From Archaeoglobales archaeon (GTDB taxonomy: Archaea > Halobacteriota > Archaeoglobi > Archaeoglobales > Archaeoglobaceae): 64,000 bases of DNA. Under the pieces are notes generated by a model, which was not told the DNA's origin, did no database searches, and saw only the letters and a program-made list of their open reading frames with translations. A program made the position numbers and the translations under genes. Below are positions 51,547-60,968 of the stretch, piece after piece (position 1 is the stretch's first letter; each line of letters opens with the position of its first letter). The stretch is from NCBI GenBank assembly GCA_030055525.1, contig JASFYJ010000002.1:168189-232188 (forward strand), written 5' to 3'.

Positions 51547-53619
51547 TCAGTTAAGACTACCAATCTTAGCTGCCAGTCTTGCCAACACATCTTTTCGCTT
51601 TGCCTGTACGAACTTTATCGATCCAACAACCAAATGTCCCCCACCATCTATTCCTGCAACTATCTCGTTTCTAAGTTCTTGGACTATCTTAGGTATATCA
51701 AGCTGCACTCCATCGCTTCTTATAACTGCAAAATCCGGCCCATAACCAATAGTAACTAATCTACTGTACTTCTCTTTCAGTCTATCGTGCACTTCTCCAG
51801 TCAACTTCCCTGGTGGTGGAAAAGTAAACTTCTTTCCATAGTTTTCCACGTCAAGAGCTGCAAGAGCTATGCCATTAGGTAGAATTTGAACCTTTACACT
51901 CTCCATTGCGGTTGAAAGCTGATCTTCTATTGCCTCTTTAGCACATTTAGAGAGGATATCCACCAGTTTCTTCTGTCTGTCTTTTCTTCCAAAACCGAGT
52001 ATCTCGTGTATTATACCGCTTGCAGCCCTAAACCTCAGATAGAATGACTCAAATTCCAGGGCCAGCACTATATCTTCGAGCTCTTCTCTGCTAATCCCCG
52101 AAAGCTCGATATATTTTTCTACTTCTCCTTCTGCTTTATCTCCTACAACGGATACTGCTGCAAGGTGTTTTAAATCCGTATCCGTTATCATTCTTGCTAT
52201 CTCCACACAGAGCACACCTGATGTGTACCTACTATCTCCTCCGACCTTGTATGGGTTTATGTGATGTAAAACGTATGAATCAACTTCCGGATCTGGGAAG
52301 TGGTGATCTATGACTATCACATCGGCACCAAAAGCTAGGAATTGACTTATTGCTGGAATATCTTCTTTTCCAGACCCATTGTCGATCAACACTACAAGGG
52401 GTATCTTGTCACCGTATCTTTCTGTATCCTCCAAACTTTCGTCTAAATCTTTAACGAGATCTTCAAGTTCGTAAAAAGGAGCTCTCGAAACTTTTCTTTT
52501 TACAAGATAATATTTTGCCTCACTGTCTCCATGAACCTTTTCAGCAAGTTCGCATAAGGCCTTTTCAATCGCCACACCACCGCAAGTGCCATCGGCATCC
52601 CAGTGATGCCTTATTATAATTGGTCTGGATTCGTAAATCGCTTTTTTCAGTTCAGCAGCTACAGCCATCATTCCATCCTTAAGCTTTTCTAGAACATCGC
52701 TCTCTATCAAAAATCCCTTGAATTCTGGTTTGCAGGATTTTTCAACCTCTTCTCTGACCTTTTTCACTATCTCATAAGCTTCTTCGCCGAGAAGTTTTTC
52801 AATCTCCAGTATCTCCACCTGAAGCTTTGCATCCCTCTTTTTAACTATCCCTACTATTTTTACGACATCATCCACAGAAACCTCAGTAGGTTTGTCGATA
52901 TCGAAATAAGCTGCATTTACGCTTGCCTCCCCGTCGAGTATAGTGTAAATAATTGGTCCACCGGTTTGTTTTATATGTGTAACGATTCCCCTTACCTCTA
53001 CGATCTTGCCAACTTTTTTCTCCAGCTCTCCGATCTTGACAACTTCAACATCCTTCGAAACTTCTACTACTGTATAATTTTCCATCTTCACTGGTAAAAG
53101 ATCTATTTCACCACTTGGACTTATACCTGATACCTTCACGACAACTTCTTCTTCTGGCTTAAAAGTATATCCGGAAAAGTTTTTTCTGTGTATCAGACCT
53201 TTAAGTCTTTTATTTAGCTGTACAAAAGCCCCTATGTCCGTCAAAGACTGCACAACCCCGACGTAAATTTTGTTTATCCTTATATCCTCTATTCCGCACG
53301 AGTTACGAAGTTTTAACGCGTAAGGCTTTCTTTTACAATTTTGACAAACATCGTAATCTCCGAAAATTTTGCCTCCACAGATGGGACATTTTTTAACAAC
53401 TCCAGCGCCGTTGCAGGTTTTGCATTGTATCTGCCTTTTCACCTTTCCACTTCCCCCACAAACTCCGCAAATACCTTTTAGAAACATCTCCATCTGTTCC
53501 TTTGTAAGCTCGTTCATCATCTTCATGTCGAAAGACTTAGCCTTTCCACTTCCCCCACAAGTCTCACATGTTTTTTCGATATCAATGTAACCCGTGCCGC
53601 CACAATCTTCACACGTCAT
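51547..53619 (-). CDS. Archaeal RecJ-like DHH nuclease with DnaJ-type zinc finger (COG1107-like)
   Basis: 690 aa. N-terminal DnaJ-type zinc finger of CxxCxGxG repeats (CEDCGGTGY, CETCGGSGK, CGVCGGSGK, CKTCNGAGV), then a CPIC...CQNC ribbon. An S1-like RNA-binding domain follows (YVGVVQSLTDIGAFVQLNKRLKGLIH), then an OB fold, then the DHH phosphoesterase core (RHHWDADGTCGG, VVLIDNGSG, VIVIDHHFPDP) and a DHHA1-like C-terminus (GIDGGGHLVVGSIKF). Probably a single-strand nuclease in DNA repair or RNA processing. It is divergent from the class II aldolase gene. Confidence 0.9.
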   Translation of the reverse strand: MTCEDCGGTGYIDIEKTCETCGGSGKAKSFDMKMMNELTKEQMEMFLKGICGVCGGSGKVKRQIQCKTCNGAGVVKKCPICGGKIFGDYDVCQNCKRKPYALKLRNSCGIEDIRINKIYVGVVQSLTDIGAFVQLNKRLKGLIHRKNFSGYTFKPEEEVVVKVSGISPSGEIDLLPVKMENYTVVEVSKDVEVVKIGELEKKVGKIVEVRGIVTHIKQTGGPIIYTILDGEASVNAAYFDIDKPTEVSVDDVVKIVGIVKKRDAKLQVEILEIEKLLGEEAYEIVKKVREEVEKSCKPEFKGFLIESDVLEKLKDGMMAVAAELKKAIYESRPIIIRHHWDADGTCGGVAIEKALCELAEKVHGDSEAKYYLVKRKVSRAPFYELEDLVKDLDESLEDTERYGDKIPLVVLIDNGSGKEDIPAISQFLAFGADVIVIDHHFPDPEVDSYVLHHINPYKVGGDSRYTSGVLCVEIARMITDTDLKHLAAVSVVGDKAEGEVEKYIELSGISREELEDIVLALEFESFYLRFRAASGIIHEILGFGRKDRQKKLVDILSKCAKEAIEDQLSTAMESVKVQILPNGIALAALDVENYGKKFTFPPPGKLTGEVHDRLKEKYSRLVTIGYGPDFAVIRSDGVQLDIPKIVQELRNEIVAGIDGGGHLVVGSIKFVQAKRKDVLARLAAKIGSLN

Positions 53620-53673
53620 TGTTTTTTCCTCAATCGACGGATTAATTAATGTGGCGAAAGTCTAAATGTTGTT

Positions 53674-54234
53674 ATGCGAAACATGATTGAGGATGCAAAA
53701 AAAGTTGGCAAACTTCTTTTTGATGCAGAGCTGATCGATGGTGCAAGTGGAAACATGAGTTTTAAAGATGAGAAAGTATATGTAACAAAAACGGGTAGCG
53801 TGCTTTTTGATCTGAGAGAGGAGGATTTTGTTGAAGTGGACAGCAAATTCGCATCGAGAGATAGACTTATACATAAAAAGATTTATGAAAAGAGTTCACA
53901 TAGATGCGTGATCCATTGCCACGGTGTTTACAACGTAGTTCTTAGTATGGTTGAGAAGGAAATAAAACCCGTCGACTTGGAGGGGAAGCTTTACTTTGGA
54001 AGTATAGAGGTTGTAGATGGTGAATTTGGTAGTGAAGAGCTTGCGAGTAAGATAGCGAACGTTCTTGCAAAAAACAAGGTTGTTTTTGTAAGGGGACATG
54101 GAATGTACGTTGGAGCAGAGAGCTTCATTGAAGCCTTCAACTTATCCTGCTACGCTGAACACTCATGCAAGGTTCTTTTCCATTTAAAGCTTTTCGACAA
54201 GCTTCATCATTGCGAAGGCTGGAAAAATCTTTGA
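53674..54234 (+). CDS. Class II aldolase/adducin family protein (fuculose-phosphate aldolase-like)
   Basis: 186 aa. GASGNMSF for phosphate binding, VIHCHGVYNVV with the two zinc His, and FVRGHGMYVGA with the third, plus the catalytic Glu region in VDLEGKLYFG. Archaeal members make lactaldehyde, a precursor of the lactyl unit of coenzyme F420, but sugar-phosphate roles are equally possible. The 3' end overlaps the MfnF-like gene by 51 bases in the opposite direction. The neighbouring cofactor gene supports, but does not prove, the F420 idea. Confidence 0.85.
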   Translation: MRNMIEDAKKVGKLLFDAELIDGASGNMSFKDEKVYVTKTGSVLFDLREEDFVEVDSKFASRDRLIHKKIYEKSSHRCVIHCHGVYNVVLSMVEKEIKPVDLEGKLYFGSIEVVDGEFGSEELASKIANVLAKNKVVFVRGHGMYVGAESFIEAFNLSCYAEHSCKVLFHLKLFDKLHHCEGWKNL

Positions 54235-55140
54235 AAAATCTCCATAAATTGAAGAGAGTAAGGTGCATTCTACCCCAACATTTTTACAAGCTTCTTTAAT
54301 TAAAAATTCTCCAATTCCACATCCGAATACCTTTTTTAGGCCGTAGTACTCGATTCTATCTCTGATTGCCTTTGAAATCTCTTTAATCATTTCTTTTTTA
54401 ACCATAAATGCCATTTTTTCTATTTTTTCCTCTCCAATTTCTCCAACATCGCAGCAAAGTGATCTTGCAAGTCTCCTCATGCAGCAGAATCTATCTTTTG
54501 CTTTCCCATCTGGGGTTTCGCACGTGTAATCTGAAGAACTTATATCGTTTGTTAATATAAAAACATCTGCTGTTATTGAAAAATACTCGGGTACGAGCTT
54601 TGTACCCTCAAATTCCCTTAATATGTAAAATACAGGTGTTCTTAGAATTCCAAAATATAACATCTCTCCTCTCTTCAACCTCTCGTAATCTGTCTTTGCA
54701 GCTTCTATTTTATCAGTAACCGGTATTATATCTGTTGTCGTAGAACCTATGTCAACGAACAGAAAGTTTCTGAACCCTTCAGAAATCAGAAATTTGCACG
54801 ATGCAATCCAGTTGCTTGCAGCAAATTTAACGGGATCGTCTATTCTGTCTTTCAGGTTGCCATCTATATCTAAAAAAACAACTTCCTCGAATGCATTCTT
54901 GCAAGCGTTTGCAACAAAGTTTACACCATCTTTCTTGCTTTCAAACACATCCGCAAGTTCTGCAGTCATCACAACTCCTGCTTTTATCGCATCGTATTTT
55001 TTGGAGATGTTTTTGAGCAAACTCTCAAGTCCTTCCGCTTTTTTCCACATTGGAAAGTATATTATCTCTGCTCTGTCTTTGTGAGCTATCTTAAGGTTCG
55101 CCCCGCCGACGTCAATCCCCAAGAAACCTTTCAAGCCCAT
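54184..55140 (-). CDS. mfnF: MfnF-like methanofuran biosynthesis enzyme (H4MPT-linked C1 pathway protein)
   Basis: 318 aa from the ATG at 55140; the track's upstream start would add 20 residues inside the previous gene. ASKHA/hydantoinase-like fold with GFLGIDVGGANLKIAHKD, FVDIGSTTTDIIPV and CGIGEFLIKEACKNVG. This is the archaeal/methylotroph family that joins the furan and tyramine-glutamate parts of methanofuran (MfnF in Methanocaldococcus). It fits an organism using C1 carriers, as do the polyferredoxin and CooS. It overlaps the metallo-beta-lactamase gene by 29 bases. Confidence 0.85.
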   Translation of the reverse strand: MGLKGFLGIDVGGANLKIAHKDRAEIIYFPMWKKAEGLESLLKNISKKYDAIKAGVVMTAELADVFESKKDGVNFVANACKNAFEEVVFLDIDGNLKDRIDDPVKFAASNWIASCKFLISEGFRNFLFVDIGSTTTDIIPVTDKIEAAKTDYERLKRGEMLYFGILRTPVFYILREFEGTKLVPEYFSITADVFILTNDISSSDYTCETPDGKAKDRFCCMRRLARSLCCDVGEIGEEKIEKMAFMVKKEMIKEISKAIRDRIEYYGLKKVFGCGIGEFLIKEACKNVGVECTLLSSIYGDFSKIFPAFAMMKLVEKL

Positions 55141-55873
55141 CACCGAAATTGAAGCTTTGGTAGTCTTCACCAATCGGATATATCTTCTTTGCTTCTTCAA
55201 GTGGTGGAAAGAGATGGCTCACATGCGAAAAAATTGTTCTTTTTGCTTTTAGTCTTTTGGAAAGTTGTAGAGCCTCGTAAGCATTCATGTGCTTTCTGAA
55301 CTTTCCAGAAGGGGCTATGGCATCAACAACAAGTAGATCTGGGGAAGACATATCTTCAATTGATTTTTCGGGAATTTTTATATTTGTGTCTCCGCTTATT
55401 GAAATCTTGTATCCATTACACTCTGCAACAACACCAACGGCATCTACAGGCGGATGGTTGACGATAACAAGTTCGAAACTTATTCTTCCGATCTCAAATT
55501 TTTCATACGGATTCACTTCTATTGCTTCGTAAGATATAAAGTGCATGTATTTGTTTATCGCATCATGTATTTGTGGAGTTGTATACACTTTGACGTTATC
55601 TTGAACTCTATAAAATTCCCCAAATCCACCGAAGTGATCGTAATGACAGTGTGTCCATATTACAGCGTCTATCTTTTCTATTTTGTTTTCAAGGAGCTGC
55701 CTTCTTAAATCAGGAGAGGTGTCAACTAGTATGTTTAAATTAGAATCCTGTATAAGAATTGAAAATCTCTTTCTTTCCCATCCTCTTCTTCTGGCATCTT
55801 CACAAGTCCTGCAGTGACAGTTAATAACCGGTGTGCCCGGCGAGTCGCCCGTCCCTAACAGAACAACCTTCAT
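55112..55873 (-). CDS. PhnP-like metallo-beta-lactamase-fold hydrolase
   Basis: 253 aa. LLGTGDSPGTPVINCHCRTCEDARR is the PhnP-type N-terminus with an extra Cys/His zinc site. The main metal motif is WTHCHYDHFGG, with SGDTN and SHVSH further on. PhnP enzymes hydrolyse cyclic phosphodiesters such as phosphoribosyl 1,2-cyclic phosphate. There is no other phosphonate gene here. It overlaps the AAA ATPase gene by 53 bases and mfnF by 29, all on the minus strand. Confidence 0.9.
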   Translation of the reverse strand: MKVVLLGTGDSPGTPVINCHCRTCEDARRRGWERKRFSILIQDSNLNILVDTSPDLRRQLLENKIEKIDAVIWTHCHYDHFGGFGEFYRVQDNVKVYTTPQIHDAINKYMHFISYEAIEVNPYEKFEIGRISFELVIVNHPPVDAVGVVAECNGYKISISGDTNIKIPEKSIEDMSSPDLLVVDAIAPSGKFRKHMNAYEALQLSKRLKAKRTIFSHVSHLFPPLEEAKKIYPIGEDYQSFNFGDGLERFLGD

Positions 55874-57101
55874 ATTCTGCAGATTTTAGCTGCAACCTAT
55901 TTTTAACCTCTTCCACTGCGTTCAGCAGGTCTGTCTGATTAAGGGATTTTCTACCACTTAGCAGAGCCTTAAGAACAGCTTCTCTAACAACAAGTTTTAT
56001 ATCTGCTCCTGTAAAACCTTTTGTAGCTTTTACGAGTTCCTCTACATCGAAATTGCCATCTATTCTTGATAAGAATATCTCAAAAAGCCTCCTTCTTATT
56101 TTTTCCTCTGGTTCAGGAAACTCGACTATCTTGTCAAATCTTCTCCAAACAGCTGGATCTAAAAGTCCGGGATGATTTGTAGCAGCGATAAGAACAACTC
56201 CATCGTTTACGAGGTTTATTTCGTCTATTGATTTTAGCAAAGTGTTTACAGCTCTTTTAATCGCTGCATGTTCATCGCTCGTCCTAGTTTTTGCTACGTA
56301 ATCGAACTCGTCAATGAACAATATGCACGGTGAAAGTTTCTTTGCGATTTCGAATATTTTCTCAATGTTCTTTGAAGTTTCTCCAAGGTACTGGCTTGTA
56401 ATCATCGACAGTTTAACTTCTACGAGTGGTAGGTAGAGTTTTTTACTCAGAGCCTTAGCTGTTGTTGTCTTTCCCGTACCCGGTGGACCAATGAAGAGGA
56501 GTTTGCCGATGTCTACAAGACCTATCTTTTTCAGATATTCTCTCTCAGATATTGCAATCTCAATTTTTCTTATCTCTTCTATCTGTTCCTCACTAAGCGC
56601 TACTTCGTTGAAATCAACCGGTATCTCTTCAGGAGAAAAGACCCTAACCAAACTCAACATCTCTCTAGTCTCTTCATTTTTTTCCAGATCGTTTATTATG
56701 CTTTGAAGCCATTCTTTATCTCCGTGCTTGGGTAAGGTGTATTTTTTTGCCTCTTCGTAGGAGACTCGCAAAGAATCGTAGTTTTGATAGTAGTAGGCAA
56801 GAACAGGGTTCTTTTTTATCATCTCTCCTCCCTTTGAAACAAACCACTTCGTTGCAAGTTCAAGTGAAGTTAGCTTGTACTGTTTTGTTAGTGGGTTGAA
56901 ATCCACAAATGGCAGCTTTGGGTCAAAATCGTTAGCGTAAACCTTAGCCATATCTTCTCTTACAACAAGCGGTCTTTTTATTCCTGTTCTGGTGTAGAAG
57001 ATCTTTCTAATCTCTTTCGGGATATCATCCTCACTCAAGTTTTCGAACCTGTTGAATATCTCAGCAGTTAGTAACAGTTCAACAAACTTCACTGATCCCA
57101 C
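55821..57101 (-). CDS. AAA+ ATPase of unknown target
   Basis: 426 aa, starting with GTG. An N-terminal region of about 190 residues is of unknown fold. One AAA module follows: Walker A FIGPPGTGKTTTAKAL, Walker B CILFIDEFDY, sensor 1 IAATNHPG, arginine finger region VWRRFDKIV, and sensor 2 FTGADIKLVVREA. The last ~20 residues (SAEYEGCSVRDGRLAGHTGY) lie in the unusually long 53-base overlap with the PhnP-like gene and look like run-on sequence after loss of an earlier stop. The partner is unknown. Confidence 0.85.
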   Translation of the reverse strand: MGSVKFVELLLTAEIFNRFENLSEDDIPKEIRKIFYTRTGIKRPLVVREDMAKVYANDFDPKLPFVDFNPLTKQYKLTSLELATKWFVSKGGEMIKKNPVLAYYYQNYDSLRVSYEEAKKYTLPKHGDKEWLQSIINDLEKNEETREMLSLVRVFSPEEIPVDFNEVALSEEQIEEIRKIEIAISEREYLKKIGLVDIGKLLFIGPPGTGKTTTAKALSKKLYLPLVEVKLSMITSQYLGETSKNIEKIFEIAKKLSPCILFIDEFDYVAKTRTSDEHAAIKRAVNTLLKSIDEINLVNDGVVLIAATNHPGLLDPAVWRRFDKIVEFPEPEEKIRRRLFEIFLSRIDGNFDVEELVKATKGFTGADIKLVVREAVLKALLSGRKSLNQTDLLNAVEEVKNRLQLKSAEYEGCSVRDGRLAGHTGY

Positions 57102-57141
57102 TTAGAAAGAACTGACATGATGCATTAAAATCTTTTGCTGC

Positions 57142-57960
57142 CTATCGACCTGAAACTTTTTTATAAATCTTATCTCTTAAATTGATGCAATCAAAGTGGG
57201 ATTTAAACTTTTCTGGAATCGTTTCGCTCTTTCCAATTATTAGATAACCTTCAATGGAGAGAGAGTCGTAAAAATCGGCAAAAACCTTATCTTTTTGTTT
57301 ATCGTTGAAATATATTATTACATTTCTACAGAAAATTACGTCGAAATGCCTTGAAATCGGTGGATCTTTTATCAGATCGTGTTTCCTGAACTTCACACAC
57401 TTTTGTAAAATCGGTTTAACCTTAAATTTTCCATTTATCTTTTCGAAGTATTTTTCTACGATCTTCGGATCCAAGTTGAGGATACTCTTCTCTTCATAAA
57501 CTCCGTTTTTTGCAAAATTCAAGCAATTCTCATCGACATCTGTTGCATATATTGTTACTCTCCAATCTTCATTCAGTTCCTCCATAACGCAGATGGCTAT
57601 GCTGTATGGTTCTTCTCCATAAGAACAGCCTGCGCTCCAGATCCGTATTATGTTGCTTCCACTCCTCTTTTTTCTTTCGACAATTTCTTTTAAAACATTT
57701 TTTCTGAAGCTCTCGAAAGGAGTTTTATCCCTCATGAACTCCGTCACATTTATGGTTATTGCATCCAGGAGGTTCTTTATCTCCTCATCGCTTGTTCTGA
57801 GCAGCTTAAGGTAGTTTTCTACGCTATCGACTCCTGCAGATTTCATCCTGTATTCTATCCTCCTCTTTAAGTAGCTCTCTCTATATCCGCTGAGGTCAGC
57901 TCCCCCTCTTCTGCTCACGTAATCAACAATTGCTCTTAAAGCTAAATCGCTTATATCCAT
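57142..57960 (-). CDS. cheR: CheR, chemoreceptor glutamate methyltransferase
   Basis: 272 aa. N-terminal helical domain, then a SAM-binding domain with IWSAGCSYGEEPYSIAI, YATDVDENCL and FDVIFCRNVIIYF. It methylates glutamates in MCP signalling domains for adaptation. It is the last gene of the che operon and overlaps cheD by 10 bases. Confidence 0.96.
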   Translation of the reverse strand: MDISDLALRAIVDYVSRRGGADLSGYRESYLKRRIEYRMKSAGVDSVENYLKLLRTSDEEIKNLLDAITINVTEFMRDKTPFESFRKNVLKEIVERKKRSGSNIIRIWSAGCSYGEEPYSIAICVMEELNEDWRVTIYATDVDENCLNFAKNGVYEEKSILNLDPKIVEKYFEKINGKFKVKPILQKCVKFRKHDLIKDPPISRHFDVIFCRNVIIYFNDKQKDKVFADFYDSLSIEGYLIIGKSETIPEKFKSHFDCINLRDKIYKKVSGR

Positions 57961-58421
57961 AACTCTCCTCCGTTGCTGTATTTTACGAGCATTCTTCCAT
58001 CAACGGTATAGAAAAAAACTGTTCTTCCAGAACTCCCGCCGACATCTTCAGATACAACTCTTATCCCAAAACTGGCTAGAACTTCTTTTACAGCTTCAAC
58101 GTTTCTATCTCCTATACGAAGCATATCTGAAGTCATCTGCTTGAAAACCTGCGCGCCTCCAGCAAGTTTTGCAATTACGTCTCTTCTTTTGCAGCCGATA
58201 TTCTCCATCGCTTCAATCATCATCTCCACCGCGTGATCAGCGTACTTTGCACTCCTTTTAACGCTGTTGTGGGACTTAGGCAGCATCACGTGAGCTAAAG
58301 CTCCAGCTTTTTTAAAAGGATCGTAAAGTGCAAGAGCTATACAACTTCCCAAGCCTATAGTTTTCAGCACTAAACCTCTTGCAACTCTGAACTCTCCTAT
58401 CCCCACTGTTATTTCGCCCAT
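57951..58421 (-). CDS. cheD: CheD, chemoreceptor glutamine deamidase
   Basis: 156 aa. Catalytic Cys in TIGLGSCIALALYDP, His in GALAHVMLP and Thr/Gly region KLAGGAQVF. It deamidates receptor glutamines and works with CheC. An AGGT ribosome site lies just before the ATG. It lies between cheC and cheR. Confidence 0.95.
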   Translation of the reverse strand: MGEITVGIGEFRVARGLVLKTIGLGSCIALALYDPFKKAGALAHVMLPKSHNSVKRSAKYADHAVEMMIEAMENIGCKRRDVIAKLAGGAQVFKQMTSDMLRIGDRNVEAVKEVLASFGIRVVSEDVGGSSGRTVFFYTVDGRMLVKYSNGGELWI

Positions 58422-58422
58422 A

Positions 58423-59028
58423 TCAACCTACCATGTTGAGCATCTCTGCGATGTACCCCATGAACTTCTCATTTGGTACGAGTATTATCAAGATCTCGAT
58501 TGCATCATCTTTATCAGACATTTCTGCTTCAAATACAATTAAATAATCGCTTTTTTCAGCAAGTTGAGCAATAATAACTTGAAGTATGGCTATTGCAAAA
58601 TCTCTTGCATAGTTTGGTGGAGAAGGGATCAAAACTGTGTTCAGAAATTCTGCAATTGCATCGCAGAAGGAGGAAGATATTATGTTTCCGATCTCCATAA
58701 CCGAGGATTCAACCATGTCTTCACTTGTCTCCCCTAGAAGAATACGACAGATCTTTTCTGGAGTATCGTTCGGAAAAGCCACAAAAAGAAAACCGGAATT
58801 TCCCTTTTCCAGATTCTCCAAAGCTGTTACCACAGCAGCTACGGGAAATTCAGAAGCTATGTACTCGTGAAGCTTTGAAATTGCAACGATCTTTGCCTGC
58901 GGAACGCTCATGTCTATTTCTCTTCCCAACATACTCGAAATGGATGTCGCAGCCTTCCCAACACCCATGTTTCCGAGCTCTTTTATCGCATCCAGTTCCA
59001 TTTCACTCAGGTTATTCAAGTCTGTCAA
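58423..59028 (-). CDS. cheC: CheC, CheY-P phosphatase
   Basis: 201 aa. Two phosphatase motifs with the expected Glu and Asn: DAIKELGNMGVGKAATSIS and SSVMEIGNIISSSFCDAIAEFL. It dephosphorylates CheY-P and binds CheD. It overlaps cheA by four bases. Confidence 0.94.
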   Translation of the reverse strand: MTDLNNLSEMELDAIKELGNMGVGKAATSISSMLGREIDMSVPQAKIVAISKLHEYIASEFPVAAVVTALENLEKGNSGFLFVAFPNDTPEKICRILLGETSEDMVESSVMEIGNIISSSFCDAIAEFLNTVLIPSPPNYARDFAIAILQVIIAQLAEKSDYLIVFEAEMSDKDDAIEILIILVPNEKFMGYIAEMLNMVG

Positions 59029-60968
59029 AAGTTATCACCCCCAATAAGGCTTGATATATCCAAAATCGGTACAACTCTACCATCTCCCAGTATTGTTATG
59101 CCATTAAATCCCTTTACTTTCGAAAGATAACCAGTTAGAGGTTTGATAACGATCTCTTGCTGTTCAGAAATCGAATCAACTATTAAGGCATATTTTTCAC
59201 CGTTTTTTTCCACCACAATACCAACTTCTCTTTCCATCTTTCCGTTTCTGATTCCAAAAATTTCTTTTATCTTAAATGCTGGAACAAGTTTGTCTCTCAC
59301 TATTATAAACGGATTTCCGTGTATAACCTTATAATTTGTGCTATCCACATATAAAGCCTCAACGACGCTTGAAATTGGAATTGCATAGGTTTCATTGCTA
59401 ACGTTCACAAGCAAGGCTTTTATTATGGCTATGGTAGGTGGAAGCTGGATCCTTATTTTTGTCCCCTCTCCCTTCTTTGTTGCAACCTTCAAACTTCCTC
59501 CTAGTTTTTCAACTGTTGTTTTTACAACATCCATTCCGACTCCTCTGCCAGATATTTCGCTTGCAGTATCTTTCGTCGAAAATCCAGGAAGGAAAATTAA
59601 AGATATGAGGTCTTCGTTACTTAAAGATGCTGCAGAACTTTCACTTATCAAGCCTTTCTCTATCGCCTTCTTCTTCACTTTCTCAAGGTCTATTCCTCTT
59701 CCGTCATCTTCTATCTCTATTACTATGTTGTTTCTTTCTCTCTTTGCTGATATCTTTATTTTACCAACTTCATTTTTACCTAAAGCTTTTCTCTCCTCGG
59801 GACTCTCTATTCCATGATCTATCGCGTTTCTTAGTAGATGAATAAGTGGGTCGGTCATCTCATCAAGCACGGTTCTGTCGAGCTCCGTGTCAAGCCCCTC
59901 CATTGTAAATTCTACCTTCTTTCCCAACTTCCTCGCAAGGTCCCTTACCATCCTTGGAAATCTGTTGAAAACTCTTTCAACTTTCACCATCCTTATGCGC
60001 ATCACCTCATCCTGTAAGTTCGTTATAGCTCTGTCCAGTATTGAAACAGCCTCTTTCAATTCAGCTATATCGTATTGCGAGGCTATCTGCAGAAGTCTGC
60101 CTTTTCCAATCACAAGCTCACCGACAAGGTTCATTATCTTATCAAGCTGTGACACGTTCACTCTTACACTTTCTGATTTCTTCTTTTCTGGAATTGCCTC
60201 TTTATCTTCCTCTTTCTCCCTCGTTTCGACCTTTTCAATTTTTAATTTATCTTCTTCGATAACATTTGAATCCTTTTTGGGTTCCTTTGTTTGCTCTCGA
60301 GTTGAAAGTGGTTTTATACTATAGGAATCAATCTCAGCGATCCTCTCAAGAACTTCATCTATCTTCGAGCAGTCTCCTTTAGCTAGAATGCTAAACTTGC
60401 CATTAAAATTTGTTGAATCCATCTCTTCTTCGGAAGGCACAACAGAAACAACCTTGCAAAATTCTTTTAAAGATTCGATAACAAGAGCAGCTCTTACACT
60501 TTTCATCAAACAATCATCAGCGATCTTGATATCGACAACAAAATCGGCATCTAAATTCAAGTTTTGATTTTCAGAAGTTTTATTTTCCTTACAGCTTTTT
60601 TTCCAGCTTTCAAGGGAAGAAAGGATATCTGATATATCTATTTCATCTTTTTTATTATTTTCTATCAAATTTATTATTTCAGCAATCTTGTCAACGGCTT
60701 TTAAAAGTATGTCAACAAGGTCGCTGTTTATCTCGATCTTTTCATCTCTAATCTCCCCAAGCAAATTTTCGAGTTTATGGCATAGATTTTCAAGATTTTT
60801 GAATCCCATAAAGCCGGCCATTCCCTTTATTGTATGAACGGCTCTGAATACCTCGTTGACAGCATCGAAGTCTCCTCTTTCTAAATTTAGAAGTTCCTGG
60901 TTCATTGCATCTAAGTACTCCCTCGCCTCGTGGATGAACTCCTGTAACATTTCTCCAAATTCATTCAT
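59025..60968 (-). CDS. cheA: CheA, chemotaxis histidine kinase
   Basis: 647 aa. Hpt domain with phospho-His in VHTIKGMAGFMG (near residue 46), a variable linker/P2 region (about 110-260) rich in Lys/Glu, a dimerisation domain, a HATPase domain (LIHLLRNAIDHGIESPEER, GRGIDLEKV, GRGVGMDVVKTTVEKLGG), and a C-terminal CheW-like domain. It phosphorylates CheY and CheB. It overlaps cheB and cheC by a few bases. Confidence 0.97.
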   Translation of the reverse strand: MNEFGEMLQEFIHEAREYLDAMNQELLNLERGDFDAVNEVFRAVHTIKGMAGFMGFKNLENLCHKLENLLGEIRDEKIEINSDLVDILLKAVDKIAEIINLIENNKKDEIDISDILSSLESWKKSCKENKTSENQNLNLDADFVVDIKIADDCLMKSVRAALVIESLKEFCKVVSVVPSEEEMDSTNFNGKFSILAKGDCSKIDEVLERIAEIDSYSIKPLSTREQTKEPKKDSNVIEEDKLKIEKVETREKEEDKEAIPEKKKSESVRVNVSQLDKIMNLVGELVIGKGRLLQIASQYDIAELKEAVSILDRAITNLQDEVMRIRMVKVERVFNRFPRMVRDLARKLGKKVEFTMEGLDTELDRTVLDEMTDPLIHLLRNAIDHGIESPEERKALGKNEVGKIKISAKRERNNIVIEIEDDGRGIDLEKVKKKAIEKGLISESSAASLSNEDLISLIFLPGFSTKDTASEISGRGVGMDVVKTTVEKLGGSLKVATKKGEGTKIRIQLPPTIAIIKALLVNVSNETYAIPISSVVEALYVDSTNYKVIHGNPFIIVRDKLVPAFKIKEIFGIRNGKMEREVGIVVEKNGEKYALIVDSISEQQEIVIKPLTGYLSKVKGFNGITILGDGRVVPILDISSLIGGDNF

